Positions 25,101 to 35,660 are shown, numbered from the stretch's first letter. The stretch is 64,000 bases of DNA from Simmondsia chinensis (GCA_018398585.1 JAGTTD010000001.1:15316501-15380500), one strand, 5' to 3'. Notes: generated by a model not told the origin, from the sequence alone. Translations and numbers: made by a program.

Positions 25101-25785
25101 ACTCTTTCCGGTAAAGCATACAATCATTTCGACATGCATGTATCTTGTTGTAATCAAGTCCCAAATCTTTCACTATATTTCTCGCTTCGTTGAATGATTG
25201 AGGAAACTTGGCATTAGGAAGCAATTCCTGTAATAATTCTAGGAGATCACTAAATGCCACATTACTCAAACCGTGTTGACACTTGAAAAGATACAATCTG
25301 ATCGTAAATGACAATCTAGAAAAGTTCTCACAACCCGGGAAAAGCTCAATCTTCCCTTCTTCTAATAATCTATAAAATTTCTTAGCGTCTTGTGTCATCT
25401 CATTAGTGACCTCGTGTGACAAATCACAACCATCAGCCACATGTATAAATGTGTCATGTAATAAGCCCTCAACATTTTCATGGCTAGAAGACTCATCATC
25501 ACCATCATTTATGTCATCCACACTGAATGAAGACCTCTCCCCATGATATTAATTATCATAATGAGGGACAAATCCATTGGCAATTAAATGATCATACAAT
25601 TCTTCTCTAGTTCCCCAAAATCTAAACACACAACGATTACAAGGGCATTGTAATTGTTTTCTATTGCCTTTGCCTTTATCTTTGGTTGCAAATTGTTCAG
25701 TAAGAAAGTCATTCAACCGCAAGTCAAATTCCTCAGTCCACCGAGGTATATACATCCAAATTGTATCTCTCTCTCCCATATTCAC
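22162..25785 (-). pseudogene. CACTA transposase TNP2, nearly full length but with in-frame stops
   Basis: Read on minus from 25785, the protein shows the expected domain series. The Transposase-associated N-terminus (25785-25549; IWMYIPRW, CPCNRC) comes first. The TNP2 core (25521-23466) includes LYLFKCQHGLSNVAFSDLL, NYNMPPWICMK, ALMWTINDFPAYAMLSGW, CPCC, DVLRIEKN and YKSHDAHVIMQDLL. DUF4218 (23432-23094) reads EGSIAEGYFADECLIFCSRY. DUF4216 (22902-22400) contains IEIDYYAQFSVVLFRCDWY. A D/E-rich tail ends it at 22162. In-frame stops interrupt at about 25549, 25057 (where relatives have Trp after GASR), 24412, 23466 and 23445; there is also a frameshift near 24170 in an A-run. The region 23093-22903 may be an intron. 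TNP2 cuts and rejoins element ends in the nucleus. This copy should be inactive. Confidence 0.92.
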
Positions 25786-26039
25786 AGCTTAAGCCAAAAA
25801 AAAAAAAAAAAAAGAAGGGAGAAAATAAGTAAGCTTAATCTGAAAATGGGTTGGCATTCAATCCACATACAAATTACATCCAACTTGTATCTCTCTCTTC
25901 CATATCCATTAGTAGTAATATGTCATGATTCGAGAAGATGGAACACATGGAATGTAGTACTAATAAGTGAAGATTGTAATGAAGGTTGTAGAAAGTTGTA
26001 AAAGAGAAGTTTAATTCATTAGAATAGTCTAATAAGTTC

Positions 26040-26343
26040 ATTAGCCGTTAATCAATAGGTGAAGAGAGGGTTTCGGTTAGTATTGGAGGGATGGTTAGTT
26101 GGAGTTGTTGAAGTGTCTAGGTGAAGTGTTTTGTTAGATATTTTCTTGTTAACAAAGAGGAATATAAGTAGCTTGTCATGCTTTGTAATTTGGCATTATT
26201 GATGAATGATAATTGATCCCATCTTTCTCTCAATTCTAATATTCTCTAATTCTTATCTTATCTCTCTAATTCTCTTCTCATATCAACTCTAATTCTTGAC
26301 ATATCCTATGCCACGATCCAAGAGTAATCTTGAATCATGACAT
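26040..26343 (+). repeat. CT-rich LTR-like repeat, copy 3
   Basis: Contains GTTAGTTGGAGTTG, GTGTCTAGGTGAAGTG, ATAAGTAG, GAATGATAATTGATCCC, a CT-rich tract and an end with CAAGAGTAATCTTGAATCATGACA, where the stem is partly retained. It is the first of three consecutive copies upstream of TNP2. Confidence 0.6.
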
Positions 26344-26409
26344 AATAATTAGTCAATTCAAGGGAGTGAAAGAATTCAGTCCAAGAATTAGTCAAATATT
26401 GCGACTTCT

Positions 26410-26724
26410 TAGATGAATGTCGGTTAGCTTGTATGTCTAGGTGCATTATTCTTAATCTTTAGTGTAAGTAGTATAAGTAGAGCGCTTGTCTTGTAAGATA
26501 CATATGTTAATGAAGAAGGTTTTGATCTTCCTCTCTAAATTCTCTCTAGATTGCTCTATCTCTTACCTCTTCTCTACTTCTACTCTCTTCTTCTCAACTC
26601 TATTCTCTTCTAGTCTCATCTATCTCATCTTATTCTTCTACTTCTCATCTCAATTCTCCTCAATTTCAATATAAAATCATAAAAACTCTAGGTTATGATT
26701 CAAGATTTGCTTGAATCGTAACAC
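26410..26724 (+). repeat. CT-rich LTR-like repeat, copy 4
   Basis: Same layout, ending GGTTATGATTCAAG-atttg-CTTGAATCGTAACACA, a near-perfect 12-bp hairpin. It is closest to copy 2 at 21190. Confidence 0.65.
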
Positions 26725-26744
26725 ATTAGTCGTTAGTTGAAGCC

Positions 26745-27052
26745 GTGTAAGGTAGTTAAGTGTTGGAGGGAATGTTGGTTAAGAGTGTTAGTTAATGTCA
26801 GTTAAGGCTTGAGTTAGGCAATTGTGGATTATGTCTAGGCGAAGTGAATTTAGTCAGATATTTTCCCTAAGCTTGAATTAGTACAAATAGGGATTCATCA
26901 ATTGTAATCTTTATGCATGGAATGATATTAATCTCAATTCTCTTTCTCAACCCTAATTCTCTCTACTTCTTATCTCTTTCTTCTATTTCTCATCTTCATT
27001 TCTAACTTCTTCCTAGATTATGATTCAAGAATTGATCTTGAATCGTAACACA
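26745..27052 (+). repeat. CT-rich LTR-like repeat, copy 5
   Basis: Begins GTTGAAGCCGTG..TAAGTGTTGGAGGG, has TGTCTAGGCGAAGTG, a CT-rich middle and the end ATTATGATTCAAG..CTTGAATCGTAACACA. It lies in tandem with copies 3 and 4. Confidence 0.6.
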
Positions 27053-27972
27053 CAAGCACTAGTAGGGTTAATGTTCAGCAATTGGACTTTGTTAATGAAT
27101 GTGTAAGAGAATTCATTGAGGTGAATCAACAAACACATTACAAACACTATCCAAAAGCCATGAATGTGTAAAGACATCAAGATATGCCAATTAAACCATA
27201 TAAACATAAAAATCAATAGCATCACCAGCCAAGAAGAAACTTAATATGTTGAGATCTACTTAGATAATAGATATATGCACGTGTACGATTTAAGCCAAGC
27301 TCATTCACAAATTTTGGTAATAACGTTCACATGAAAATTTCATAACCAGTTCATTTTACTTCAAATAATGGTAAAAGTTAGTGAAAAGGCAATTTACTAG
27401 AGAATTCTACTCAAAATCAGGTTTGGCCATAAACATTAACCTAGACCTCTAATTTCCAACATGAATTACTAAAAATCTGATTTTACCTAAATTTTGTAAC
27501 TTTTTTCATCGTCCCACCACTTTGGACCTTTACAATGTAACTTGAAATAGACATTGTTATTAAAATTGGCAAAGTATATGGATCTTTAGTATTAATAACC
27601 CTTTAAACAAGGGTGAAAAAAATAGGCATTTCCTCTTAAGTCTTTTCCATCAATGTTAATTGGCAAATTGCTATTTAGGTATAAGTATAGAATAATACGC
27701 TGATGGAACTACATAAAAGATTTAATAGGTGTACTATATTAAAAAGTTCATTGAGGCAAATCAGCAAACACCTTATAGGCACTATCTAGGAGTCATGAAT
27801 GTGTGAAAACCATCAAGATATACTAACTAACCCATAAAGACATCACAATAATACACTGATGGCACTACATAAAAGATTTAATAGGTGTACTATATTAAAA
27901 AAATCATTGAGGAAAATCAACAGACACCTTTTATTGATTAAAGATGAGCTTAATATTAAAAGTTAGGGCTTA

Positions 27973-28010
27973 ATATTCAACCACAATAACAACAACAGTC
28001 CCAGTGCCTG
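27973..28010 (-). mobile_element. 38-bp RTE 3'-end micro-insertion with 14-bp target duplication
   Basis: ACAACAACAGTCCCAGTGCC is the last part of the RTE tail read in reverse. It is flanked by the direct repeat AAAGTTAGGGCTTA at 27959-27972 and 28011-28024. Only the extreme 3' end of the LINE (or a SINE with the same tail) was copied. Confidence 0.85.
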
Positions 28011-28099
28011 AAAGTTAGGGCTTAGTATATTATACAAAAATGTAAAACAACACATTAAAATCTAAATTATTTGAGTTTTGACATTGAAACTAACCTTTT

Positions 28100-28345
28100 A
28101 ATGAGAGAAAGGACTTAGGCGGAGAGCACCAGAGACCGGAGGCTGGACCGATGAGCCTCCTGCAGTGGTTGGATGGTGGCGGAGTGCGGTGGTTGTCGTC
28201 GAAGTCGGAGAGAAGAGTCATCACCGTCGAAGCAGGGGAGGAGAGGAGAGTGCCGTCGTCGTCGTCATCATGGTCGAAGCACGGGAGGAGGAGGAGGAGA
28301 AGCAGGGGATGCGAGGAGAGAAAGAGGAGTTAGGGTTTGGGGCAT
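28100..28345 (-). promoter_or_regulatory. Putative leader/promoter-proximal GC-rich block of the CACTA with telo-box
   Basis: A GC-rich island in AT-rich surroundings. On minus it starts with CCAAACCCTAACTCC (telo-box AAACCCTA at 28331-28338), followed by CT- and GAC-rich sequence running toward TNP2. Telo-boxes are common near plant transcription starts. The block stands about 0.8 kb inside the right terminus, where CACTA transcription should begin. A similar arrangement occurs in the second CACTA at 49845-49985. Several frames are open here by composition only; I call no protein. Confidence 0.45.
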
Positions 28346-28379
28346 GCGACAATAAGCAGGGGAGGGAGCGAAATAAAGG

Positions 28380-28560
28380 TCTATTTTTTTTTAAATATTT
28401 TTTAAGGCACGTGACACACTCGCGATTCTACCGATTCTACTTGAGTACGATTTTTTAAGCGATTTAGATCGGTAGGGTAAAGTAAAATCGTAAAATTGTA
28501 CGATTCTACGAGTTGAATCGTGATTTTAACAACCATGCTTTGAACCCTTGTATTGTAACT
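28380..28560. other. Short repeat with ATCGTGATTTTAACAACCATG-like end
   Basis: GATTCTACCGATTCTAC, ATCGTAAAATTGTACGATTC and GTGATTTTAACAACCATGC resemble the end of a small plant DNA transposon. There is a palindrome-like TCGTAAAATTGTACGA. I could not define both ends. Confidence 0.35.
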
Positions 28561-28871
28561 TATTGTGATATGTAGAAACTCATAGTTTACAATGGAAAAT
28601 AAGTATTGTCGTAAATTACATATGGTTTAATATTCCATGACAACTGATATTTCTCATAATAATTGCTATACCATTTACGATGGTTTTTATTATCTATCTT
28701 GACTAGTCATCCAAAATAAGCAAATTATGTAGTTGTATTTAGTTGTTTCATGAAGTTTATGAACTAAAAAAATTATTACACCATATCTAAATATACTAAT
28801 ATTTAATTTACCTAAAAATTTAAAATGCAATATTATTGGTTTCCTTGTGAATAAAACAAAATTTTTTAGAC

Positions 28872-29133
28872 TTTATGCAACGGTTTTGTAAAACGGTTGC
28901 ATATGACTAAGCTTATGCAACATTTTTAAAACTGCTGAATAAAATGGTCAAAACCGCTGCATAATGGTGGACTGATGCAACGGTTTATAAATCGCTGCAT
29001 AACCCTCCGCATGTATATTATGTAATGCAACGGTTTTGTAAACGTTGCAAAACCGCTGCATAAAATAACTTTATGCAACGGTTTCAGAACCGCTGCAAAA
29101 AAACTGCTGCTTATGTCCAATTGTGTAGTAGTG
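28872..29133 (-). repeat. Right terminal and subterminal repeats of the CACTA
   Basis: TTATGCAACGGTTTTGTAAA and its reverse complement AACCGCTGCATAA alternate, forming short palindromes such as GCAACGGTTT..AAACCGTTGC. The block ends TTGTGTAGTAGTG. Direct and inverted copies are mixed, unlike the mainly direct array at the left end. Confidence 0.85.
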
Positions 29134-30066
29134 TTGTAGAAAAGGGGTGATGATAGTTAACTGAAAAGAAAAATGCTTTATGTAGATAATTTGTATATGT
29201 ACTCTAGGTCTGGGCTAGTAGGGGCCGCAAGTGAAAGTTTTAAATATGTAACTAGTTTTACCCCATGCAATGTAAGGTTGTTTGCAAATTCTAAAACATT
29301 TTATGTGAGATATGTTGTCATTATTTGTCTTCAAAATAGTTGCATTTTTCCTTAACTATTGCCTAGTGTATATCATGGTCTTTGTCACATTCTAATCGTT
29401 TGCAATTTCATCCATATTGTACTTGGTTCCTATATATATTATCTATGCAATAAAATTACTTAAAATGAATTAAGTGTCAAGACTAAAACATAGAGTTTTA
29501 AATATAAACCAGCCCAAAATGCATCATTTTGTATTGTTGAAACAAAATTATGAAGGCAATAGGATTATTGTAAATAATGGGAATTTCAAAGGAAAAACCA
29601 TTTTGGTTTTGAGATTATGGCACATTTGGTTGAAGACTATTTTGACCCTGCCCATTTTGATATTTTGCTTGTCTGTGCCCTTGATTGCCCTGCCCATAGT
29701 TGGCATTGTTGCCCTGGCCATTTAAAGAGAGGCACTCTTGTCTCCCATTTGTGTTTCTTTGAGGTGACATATGTCACACTCTGGACGCTCCAGATTGTGT
29801 TTTCTTTGGGCATTTGTGAGATTGTGATTTGCAATGAAGGGAACGGCTGTGATTGGCCCACACTAGGGTTGCCACAGATTGAAAGAGGTTTATAAGGAGG
29901 TCCGTGTCCTCATTGTAGAGGTTTCAAGTCTTTCACTCAGAGTTTACTTTCTCGCTCCTATTTCCGTTTGAGGTTTCTGCAACCCTAGTTAAGGTTTGGG
30001 CTATTCTTGTCTTCCTAGAGTGTGTTTATGGTGGTTTGTTGAAAGATCCTTTACTTCCTGTATTAA
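29134..30066. other. Unassigned stretch with a promoter-like segment near 29890
   Basis: The first 330 bp are AT-rich. From 29590 on the sequence is less AT-rich. It contains a TTTATAAGGAGG TATA-like box at about 29890, a CT-rich leader and AACCCTAG near 29982, as in plant 5' regions or LTRs. The frames here carry no domain I recognise. It could be part of an LTR, but I found no second copy. Confidence 0.35.
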
Positions 30067-30069
30067 TTA

Positions 30070-30659
30070 GGTTGCATTTGGTGCAGCTTTTTAACTGCTT
30101 AAAGCTGTGAAAAAGATCTATTTGACTGCAGGGCTTGCGTTTGGTTGACACAAAAGATCTTTTTACATCTTTTTCAAAGCTTAAATAAAAAGATGAAAAA
30201 GTTATTTTATAACTGAGCAGAAAAACATGAAAAACATGATCTCTTTCACAGCTTATTTTAGAAATATGTCTTAAAAAGTCTATATTAACATTACATATTC
30301 ATCACCATGACATACTTTTACTTGTTATCATCCCCCCACCTACCACCACCCTTTTTGTGCCCATGGGTTGCTACATTCACTACTCTCTACTACCATGACC
30401 AATTATTATTATGATTTTCTCTTATCTACTATTATTAATTGATTAATATTATTAACTCAATTTTGTGATCATAATCGATAAGTTTTTTTTTTTTTTTTTT
30501 TAAACCTGCATCAAAACACTTTATCATGTAAAAAGATCTTTGTGCACTGCACAGCCAAACACTTCACTGTAAAAAAATATAGATCTTACATGGACAGATC
30601 TTATTAAAACAGATAAGTTGAAAAAAGATGAGCTGAAATAAGCTAAACCAAATACACCC
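30070..30659. mobile_element. PIF/Harbinger (Tourist-like) MITE with TTA duplication
   Basis: The left end is GGTTGCATTTGGTGCAGC. The reverse complement of the right end is GGGTGTATTTGGTTTAGC. TTA flanks both sides (30067-30069 and 30660-30662), as expected for PIF/Harbinger. The interior repeats AAAAAGATCTTT and has a T18-like run near 30487. No coding sequence. Confidence 0.75.
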
Positions 30660-30733
30660 TTAGGTTTCTGCTTTAGAAGCTTAGGATCTGTGTATATAAC
30701 TCAGTTTTTTGTTGTTAATGGCTTGTAATTGTA

Positions 30734-30872
30734 CAACAACAACAACAATCCCAGTGCCTCATGGGCTCCTGCATAAGCGGGGTCTGGGGGGGGGGGGGGG
30801 TAGATGTATGCAACCTTCCCCCTTCAGGGTGTCAACCTAAAGAGAGGCTATTTCCGAGGACCCCCAACCTGA
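30734..30872 (-). mobile_element. RTE LINE/SINE 3'-tail fragment
   Basis: In plus orientation: (CAA)n, CCCAGTGCCTCATGGGCTCC, a G15 run at 30786-30800, ATGTATGCAACCTTCCCCC, AGAGGCTATTTCCGAGGACC and CCAACCTGAA. The wording GTATGCAACCTTCCCCC and AGAGAGGCTATTTCCGAG is closer to the 5S-headed insert at 63274 than to the RTE copy at 9973. No head or TSD recognised. Confidence 0.8.
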
Positions 30873-31110
30873 AAGGAATGTCTTCATCGCATCATTGTGA
30901 CCTGTGAGCAATAGGGCATGAAAGAAAAATTTTTTCAAATTTTTTCGAAAGAGAAAGTACAGAATTGTAGAGATAAAATATAATTACATTAATAAATAAT
31001 GTTATCATTTTATTTCCCGGTTTTATGATACAAATTTTTGAATATTGTAGCCATTGGTGTAGCTTAAAATGATAATTTATGGAAAAATAACGTCTAAGCA
31101 ATAAAATTTT

Positions 31111-32275
31111 TTATGTAAAACCTAGTGGTATAAGCTAGTTGAATGGTGTGATACATTTAGTTAAAACTTGTGGTACAATTCTAAAACAGTCTTAATTTAG
31201 CTCCAAAGTAAATGGTGAAGCTATTACGACCCGTATAGATAGTTAGGAGCATCATTAGTGTACCATAATCTACAAATATGTGAAGAAATATGTCCAAATT
31301 AGTGATTCTTTTATGTATAACTTTGTGATTCAAGCCAGTTGAATGGTATAGTACATTTAGTTAAAATTTATGGTACATTTATCTAAAACTTGTGGTACAA
31401 TTCTAAAATGATCTTCATTTAGCTCCAAAGTAAAGTTTAGTGCAATTAGGACCCTTAGAGACACTTAGGAATGTCATTAGTGTACTATAGTCTCATAATA
31501 TGTGAAAAATGGCGACCAAAAAAAAAAAAAAAGATTCCTTTATGTATAAGATTGTGGTACAAGCTACTTAAATGGTGTGGTACATTTTATTAAAACTTAT
31601 GGTAAAGCGGTCTAATATAGCACCAAAGTAAAGTGTGGTGCAACTAGGACCCTTAGACACTTAGGAACTTTTTAGTTTACCATAGTCCCATAATATGTAA
31701 AAAAGAGGCATCCAAATGAAAGATTCCTTTATGTATAACATTGTGGTGTAAGTTAGTTGAATAGTGTGGTATATTTAGTTAAAGCTTTTGGTATAATTTT
31801 AAAATGATCTTAATTTAGCTCCGAACTAAAGTGTGGCAATTTGGACCGTTAGAGACACTTAGGAAGGTCAATAGTGTACCATAATCTAACAATATGTGAA
31901 AAAATTTGCATCCCAATTAAAAATTTCTTTATGTATAACCTTATGGTACAAGCTAGTTGAATGGAGCAATACATTTGGTTGAAACTTGTGGTACAGTTCC
32001 AAAATAGTCTTAATTTAGCTCCAAAGTAAAGTGTGATGGAATTTGGACCCTTAGAGACACTTAGAAATGCCATTAGTGTTCCATAATTCCACAACATGTG
32101 AAGAAAGATGATGTCCAAATGAAAGATTCCTTTATATATAACCTTATGGTACAAGCTAGTTGAATGGTGTGGTACATTTAGTTAAATTTTTGGTACATAT
32201 AGTAAAAACTTGTGATCCAATTCTAAAACAATCTTCATTTTGCTCCAAACTAAAGTGAGGTGCAATTAGGATCGA
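31111..32275. repeat. Tandem array of six diverged ~200-bp units
   Basis: Units start at TTATGTATAAC-like sequence at 31111, 31311, 31540, 31729, 31929 and 32132 (spacings 200, 229, 189, 200 and 203). Each has GTACAAGCTAGTTGAATGGT, GTGGTACA, TTTAGCTCCAAAGTAAAG, AGGACCCTTAGAGACACTTA and CATTAGTGTACCATA. Unit 2 has a short internal duplication around TGGTACATTT. No coding content. Confidence 0.88.
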
Positions 32276-33189
32276 CTATAGGTAAGCAAAGATGGTAATA
32301 CCACCTCCGAAGGAAGAAGAAATACCATTATGGCTGGTGCAGGTGTTACACGGCTAGATCTGAACCTAAGGGTAAAAAATTTGGCACCCTTGGAGTAACG
32401 GACCCTCGAATCAAGAACAAACTTTGGTTTCAAGGGACTTGAACATCACTACTCGAGCAATGCTATCCCTCAAAACTGGAGGTAGGGTTGCATCCCTCCT
32501 CCCCATGTAGGGAGACGATCTTGAGTCCTAAGAAGAGCTTAGGAGTTAACGGAAAAGGATGTGCATACTTTGTAAGACCCCACCAACCCATGACCGAGCT
32601 TGAACTAGCTCAAGCAATTGGAGGGCATGGGCTAACACCCTCTCTACATGAAACTCTAGCCCCACAGGTTTTGGCCTAAACTATGTGACCCATGGGTAAG
32701 GAAAGGTACCCATCATGAGAGACCAGTAGCTTCCCCAAAGGACTGACCTAGTATTTAAGACTAGGGAGAAGCTAAATGAGCTACACTCCCAGGAATATCC
32801 ACTAGGGGCGGACCAATTTGAGGTTGTCCACTCGCTCACAAGTGTGGGGATAACCTCTAGTAATCCACAAGCTTAAACGTCTTTAGGATTCTATATGGTA
32901 CCTAATTAACTGGTTGGCCATGCTGACCAAGGAGTGCATAATCCTGCTTATATTGGCCAACACCCACTTCATCATCCAATGGTCACAAGGGCTTAGGGAT
33001 ATCTTGCTGAACCTATGAGAGGTGCACAATGCCTTGGGGGGAAATGGCAAGTGTACAATAAAGCACTAAATCTTCCTGTCCAAGATCAATTAGCTGCCCT
33101 TGTTAAGCAAATGTACGGGCCTAGCCTTTAAAGGGTTAATAGACCCCATTTATAGGAAGTCATAACCCAATTATGTGGATAGGAATTAG
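32276..33189 (+). other. Unassigned region leading into the Tat element; no LTR found
   Basis: This lies where the 5' LTR, PBS and gag start of the following Ty3/gypsy element should be. I see neither TG..CA termini nor a primer-binding site, and no similarity to the 3' LTR at 53624. It may be the far 5' part of gag, or the element may be truncated. Confidence 0.4.
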
Positions 33190-34850
33190 TCATCCCTAAG
33201 AGGATATAAGATACTTGAGTTCACCGTTTTCTTAGGGGAAGGGAACATGTGAGTTCTTGAACACTTGGTGAGATTTAATTGTTAGAGTAGAGAAGCGGAA
33301 AATAACCCTTATTTGAAATTAAGGCTGTTCCTAGGTTCTCTAACAGGAATTACCTTTCAGTGGAATATATGGTTGCCACGTAATTCCATTTATAGTTAGG
33401 AGGTCATGGACAAACAATTTCAAGCCCAGTTCTAAGGATGGAGCTACGAACCTCTATGTCTGACATGGCTCAGATGAAATAAAAGCTAGGAAAGTCATCG
33501 AGGATTTTATCAACTGGTTCAAGAGAGCCAAACTGAAATGTACCATGGCTCTCTTCAAGCTCATATATGCCAAGCTGGCTTTAAACGTCTTGGGCATCCA
33601 ATTTACAGAGAAGTTTGAGGGATCAAATTTCACTAGTCTACTTCAACCAGCAGAATGTGCTGGTAGGTATGAGACAGTCTTGAAAAAAGCAAGCCTTAGG
33701 GAAAATAGCATGTATGGACCAGCATGCACGAGGTTATAAACGAGGATGAGATTCGTCTTTATGAAATTGACATGGCTAAATACGTCAAGGGACCTTCAGT
33801 CTTTGCGGTCCTTTAGTGAAAAAGGATATTAGGGCTAGGAAGTCTAACCAATCCCAAGACTTGAGAAAATATTCGTTTTATTTGTTAAAAGCTGACATAA
33901 TTTTTGATTGGCTTGAGGCAAATAATAAACTTAAAATCAAAGGGAAACACAAGAAACATGATCTTAACTCATTGAGAGGGAAGGTTATAGTAAATGGCAT
34001 GATTCATTCACCCACTCAATAAAGAACTGTGTTAACTTTAGGAATGTAGTCCAGGATGCCACTGAGGCAAGGGAACTAATTTTCATTGACGAGGGCCAAA
34101 TGGGTGTTGACAAAAACCAATTCCTAAGTCCCATGCAAGTAAATATGATAGAGAAAACTAAACCTTGAGATAGTCATGACATCTTTACTACCGAAAGGTT
34201 CCTTCGAAGGATGGACATTGATAAAGTCAAATTAGTCACAGCCAATGCATTGTTCATGAGGTTAATGGAAGCAGGAACATCGAGGTTTCCAAAGAGCTCC
34301 TTTGAGCTAGGGATTGAGCTTTTCAAATAGCACATCACGAGGGATCATCCAACTTGTGAATATACCACTTTAAGGAAACTGATGAGGAGATAGTTGGAAA
34401 AACGAAAAATTCTTCTATAAAAAGAAGAAGAAATGTCTTGTCTCCCAAAGTGCAGTGGTAGACAGTATTTGCCACCAAAAGGGAGGTGACAAAGAAACTT
34501 ATGGAACTCACCCGCTTTTTGTGTGATGCTTGTGGGCATAAACTCTTTATTGAGATGAAAAAACTTGAATTTGACCCTAAAAGGTCATAAGGAACCTTTC
34601 CAAAAGGCTCAATTAATCATGAGAACAAGACACCCTAAGAAGAGGCCAAAGTATCATTTGGTCGGGTATGAAACCAACCTTGATCCACGACCACAGGGTC
34701 AACAACCTTTTGGTGTCTGTGTTGGCAATGTGTGCAAAAGAAACCAACCTAGTCAAGGGAATGGTGCAGGCTCACCAGAACACAAAATCGAAATGAACCT
34801 TTCCAAGGACTCATGAGCCTAGAAATTATAAGATGATGAGGAGAATTATA
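33190..34850 (+). pseudogene. Tat-lineage Ty3/gypsy gag, decayed
   Basis: Pieces recognisable as plant gypsy Gag: a FTVFLGEGNMSS-like start near 33220, FINWFKRAKLKCTMALFK near 33510-33550, YAKLALNVLGIQFTEKFEGS and AGRYETVLKKA in the frame at 33545-33739. Downstream, KADIIFDWLEANNKLKIKG and LNSLRGKVIVNGMIHS (33816-34022) correspond to the pre-protease segment. Gag would form the virus-like particle. Stops and frameshifts separate every piece. The assignment relies on order and on the RT downstream. Confidence 0.75.
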
Positions 34851-35199
34851 GTCCTCTTAGTGTCAATTTGGTGGAACCTCTTGAGCGCAAGAAGGACTAC
34901 CCTCAACCTATGAAAGAATTCAGTGCATGAGAGGTTGGAATTGACACACAACGTCAAGATCGAGATATGCAGACTAAGAAAGGTCTCGAAGAAGAGACAA
35001 TCAAGAAGCTCCATATTGAGTTTGGGTCCATGCTTGAGCAAGCTGAAGTCGGAACTGCCCTACTCTTACTATGGGAGTTTATGGCTAAAGAAGCTTAAGC
35101 TGACCTCAAAGGAGATGTCTTGGTAGTTGATGAAGCATCTCAAGTTGAACTGGTGGCTGAAGTGATGGCCTCTGAAAGTAATCCTAAACCCTCATCCTG

Positions 35200-35660
35200 T
35201 AGATTCGAATTTGCAATCTCAAAGTTAACTGATGTTCATCCTAACGTGATGAAGAGATGCGCCTACCATCGCCAACAAACACAGTAAACCTTTGTGCATC
35301 AAAGCCAAGTTTAATGGCATTTTGGTGTACAAGGATTTAGGGCGGCAAGGGCGTCAACATCTTACCTTCGTATATGTTGGGGGTCATTGATAAATCTTGA
35401 GATGATTGATTACTTCCAATGTGGCAAGCTGTAGCTTTTCTGGAGCCATTACCAAATTTGAAGGGATCATCACGAACTTAAGTAAGCTAACAACCTTCTT
35501 CATCATGGGTACAACCTCTAGTTATAAGGCATTACTTGGAGGGATTGGCTTTTGGACCTATGACAAATATGAGGTTGTTATGGAAGATAATACACTATCC
35601 ATGGCTTGTTATAACTTTTTTGAGGCAAGGTTTGATGAAAACGGGTGGAACCATTGACAG
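35200..35660 (+). pseudogene. Tat-lineage Ty3/gypsy protease region, decayed
   Basis: The frame at 35406-35657 shows the C-terminal half of a gypsy protease, with KFEGIITNLSKLTTFFIMGT and SYKALLGGIGFW (in relatives, a conserved Y-LLLGRDW). The catalytic Asp segment upstream is not readable. The enzyme would cleave the polyprotein; this one cannot. Confidence 0.65.

Larger units (their letters stand above)
25799..28060. other. 5' region of the CACTA between TNP2 and the leader; CT-rich repeats and AT-rich DNA
   Basis: Apart from three CT-rich repeats (26040-27052) and an RTE micro-insert (27973-28010), this is AT-rich with no gene. A duplicated block (GCAAATCAGCAAACACCTTAT, near 27748-27777, and its relatives at 27127 and 27917) recurs with AATAATACACTGATGGCACT-type sequence. 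Confidence 0.5.
16850..29133 (-). mobile_element. CACTA (En/Spm) transposon, about 12.3 kb, with two damaged genes
   Basis: The right end is TTGTGTAGTAGTG, the reverse complement of CACTACTACACAA. A degraded counterpart on the left reads CATCAGTTACATATTGG (16850-16866) in matching register. Both flanks inside the ends are filled with ATGCAACGGTT-like subterminal repeats. The two genes typical of CACTA elements, TNP2 transposase and a Transposase_24-type partner, lie between them on minus. The right edge is therefore the transcriptional 5' side. No matching 3-bp TSD was found and the left TIR is eroded. CT-rich repeats have been inserted at several places. Overall identity is certain; the left limit is moderate. 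Confidence 0.85.

Noticed and set aside
26040..27052. Helitron ends as an explanation for the terminal hairpins of the CT-rich repeats
   Set aside because: A hairpin is present, but the bases after it do not read CTRR consistently, no TC start was found, and the hairpin is followed by a variable sequence.
28151..28458. Three overlapping plus-strand frames of 60-97 codons
   Set aside because: They are open because of GC-rich, stop-poor composition in all frames. No domain is recognisable and the orientation is opposite to the CACTA genes.
29474..29895. Host gene start with TATA box near 29890
   Set aside because: A promoter-like layout is present, but no coding sequence follows before the MITE at 30070. 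The short overlapping frames have no recognisable domain.
31111..32275. CRISPR-like array
   Set aside because: Units of ~200 bp are diverged along their whole length, with no short repeat and unique spacer pattern, in plant DNA.
32276..33189. 5' LTR and PBS of the Tat element
   Set aside because: No TG..CA-bounded sequence resembling the 3' LTR at 53624 and no tRNA-complementary PBS could be found.
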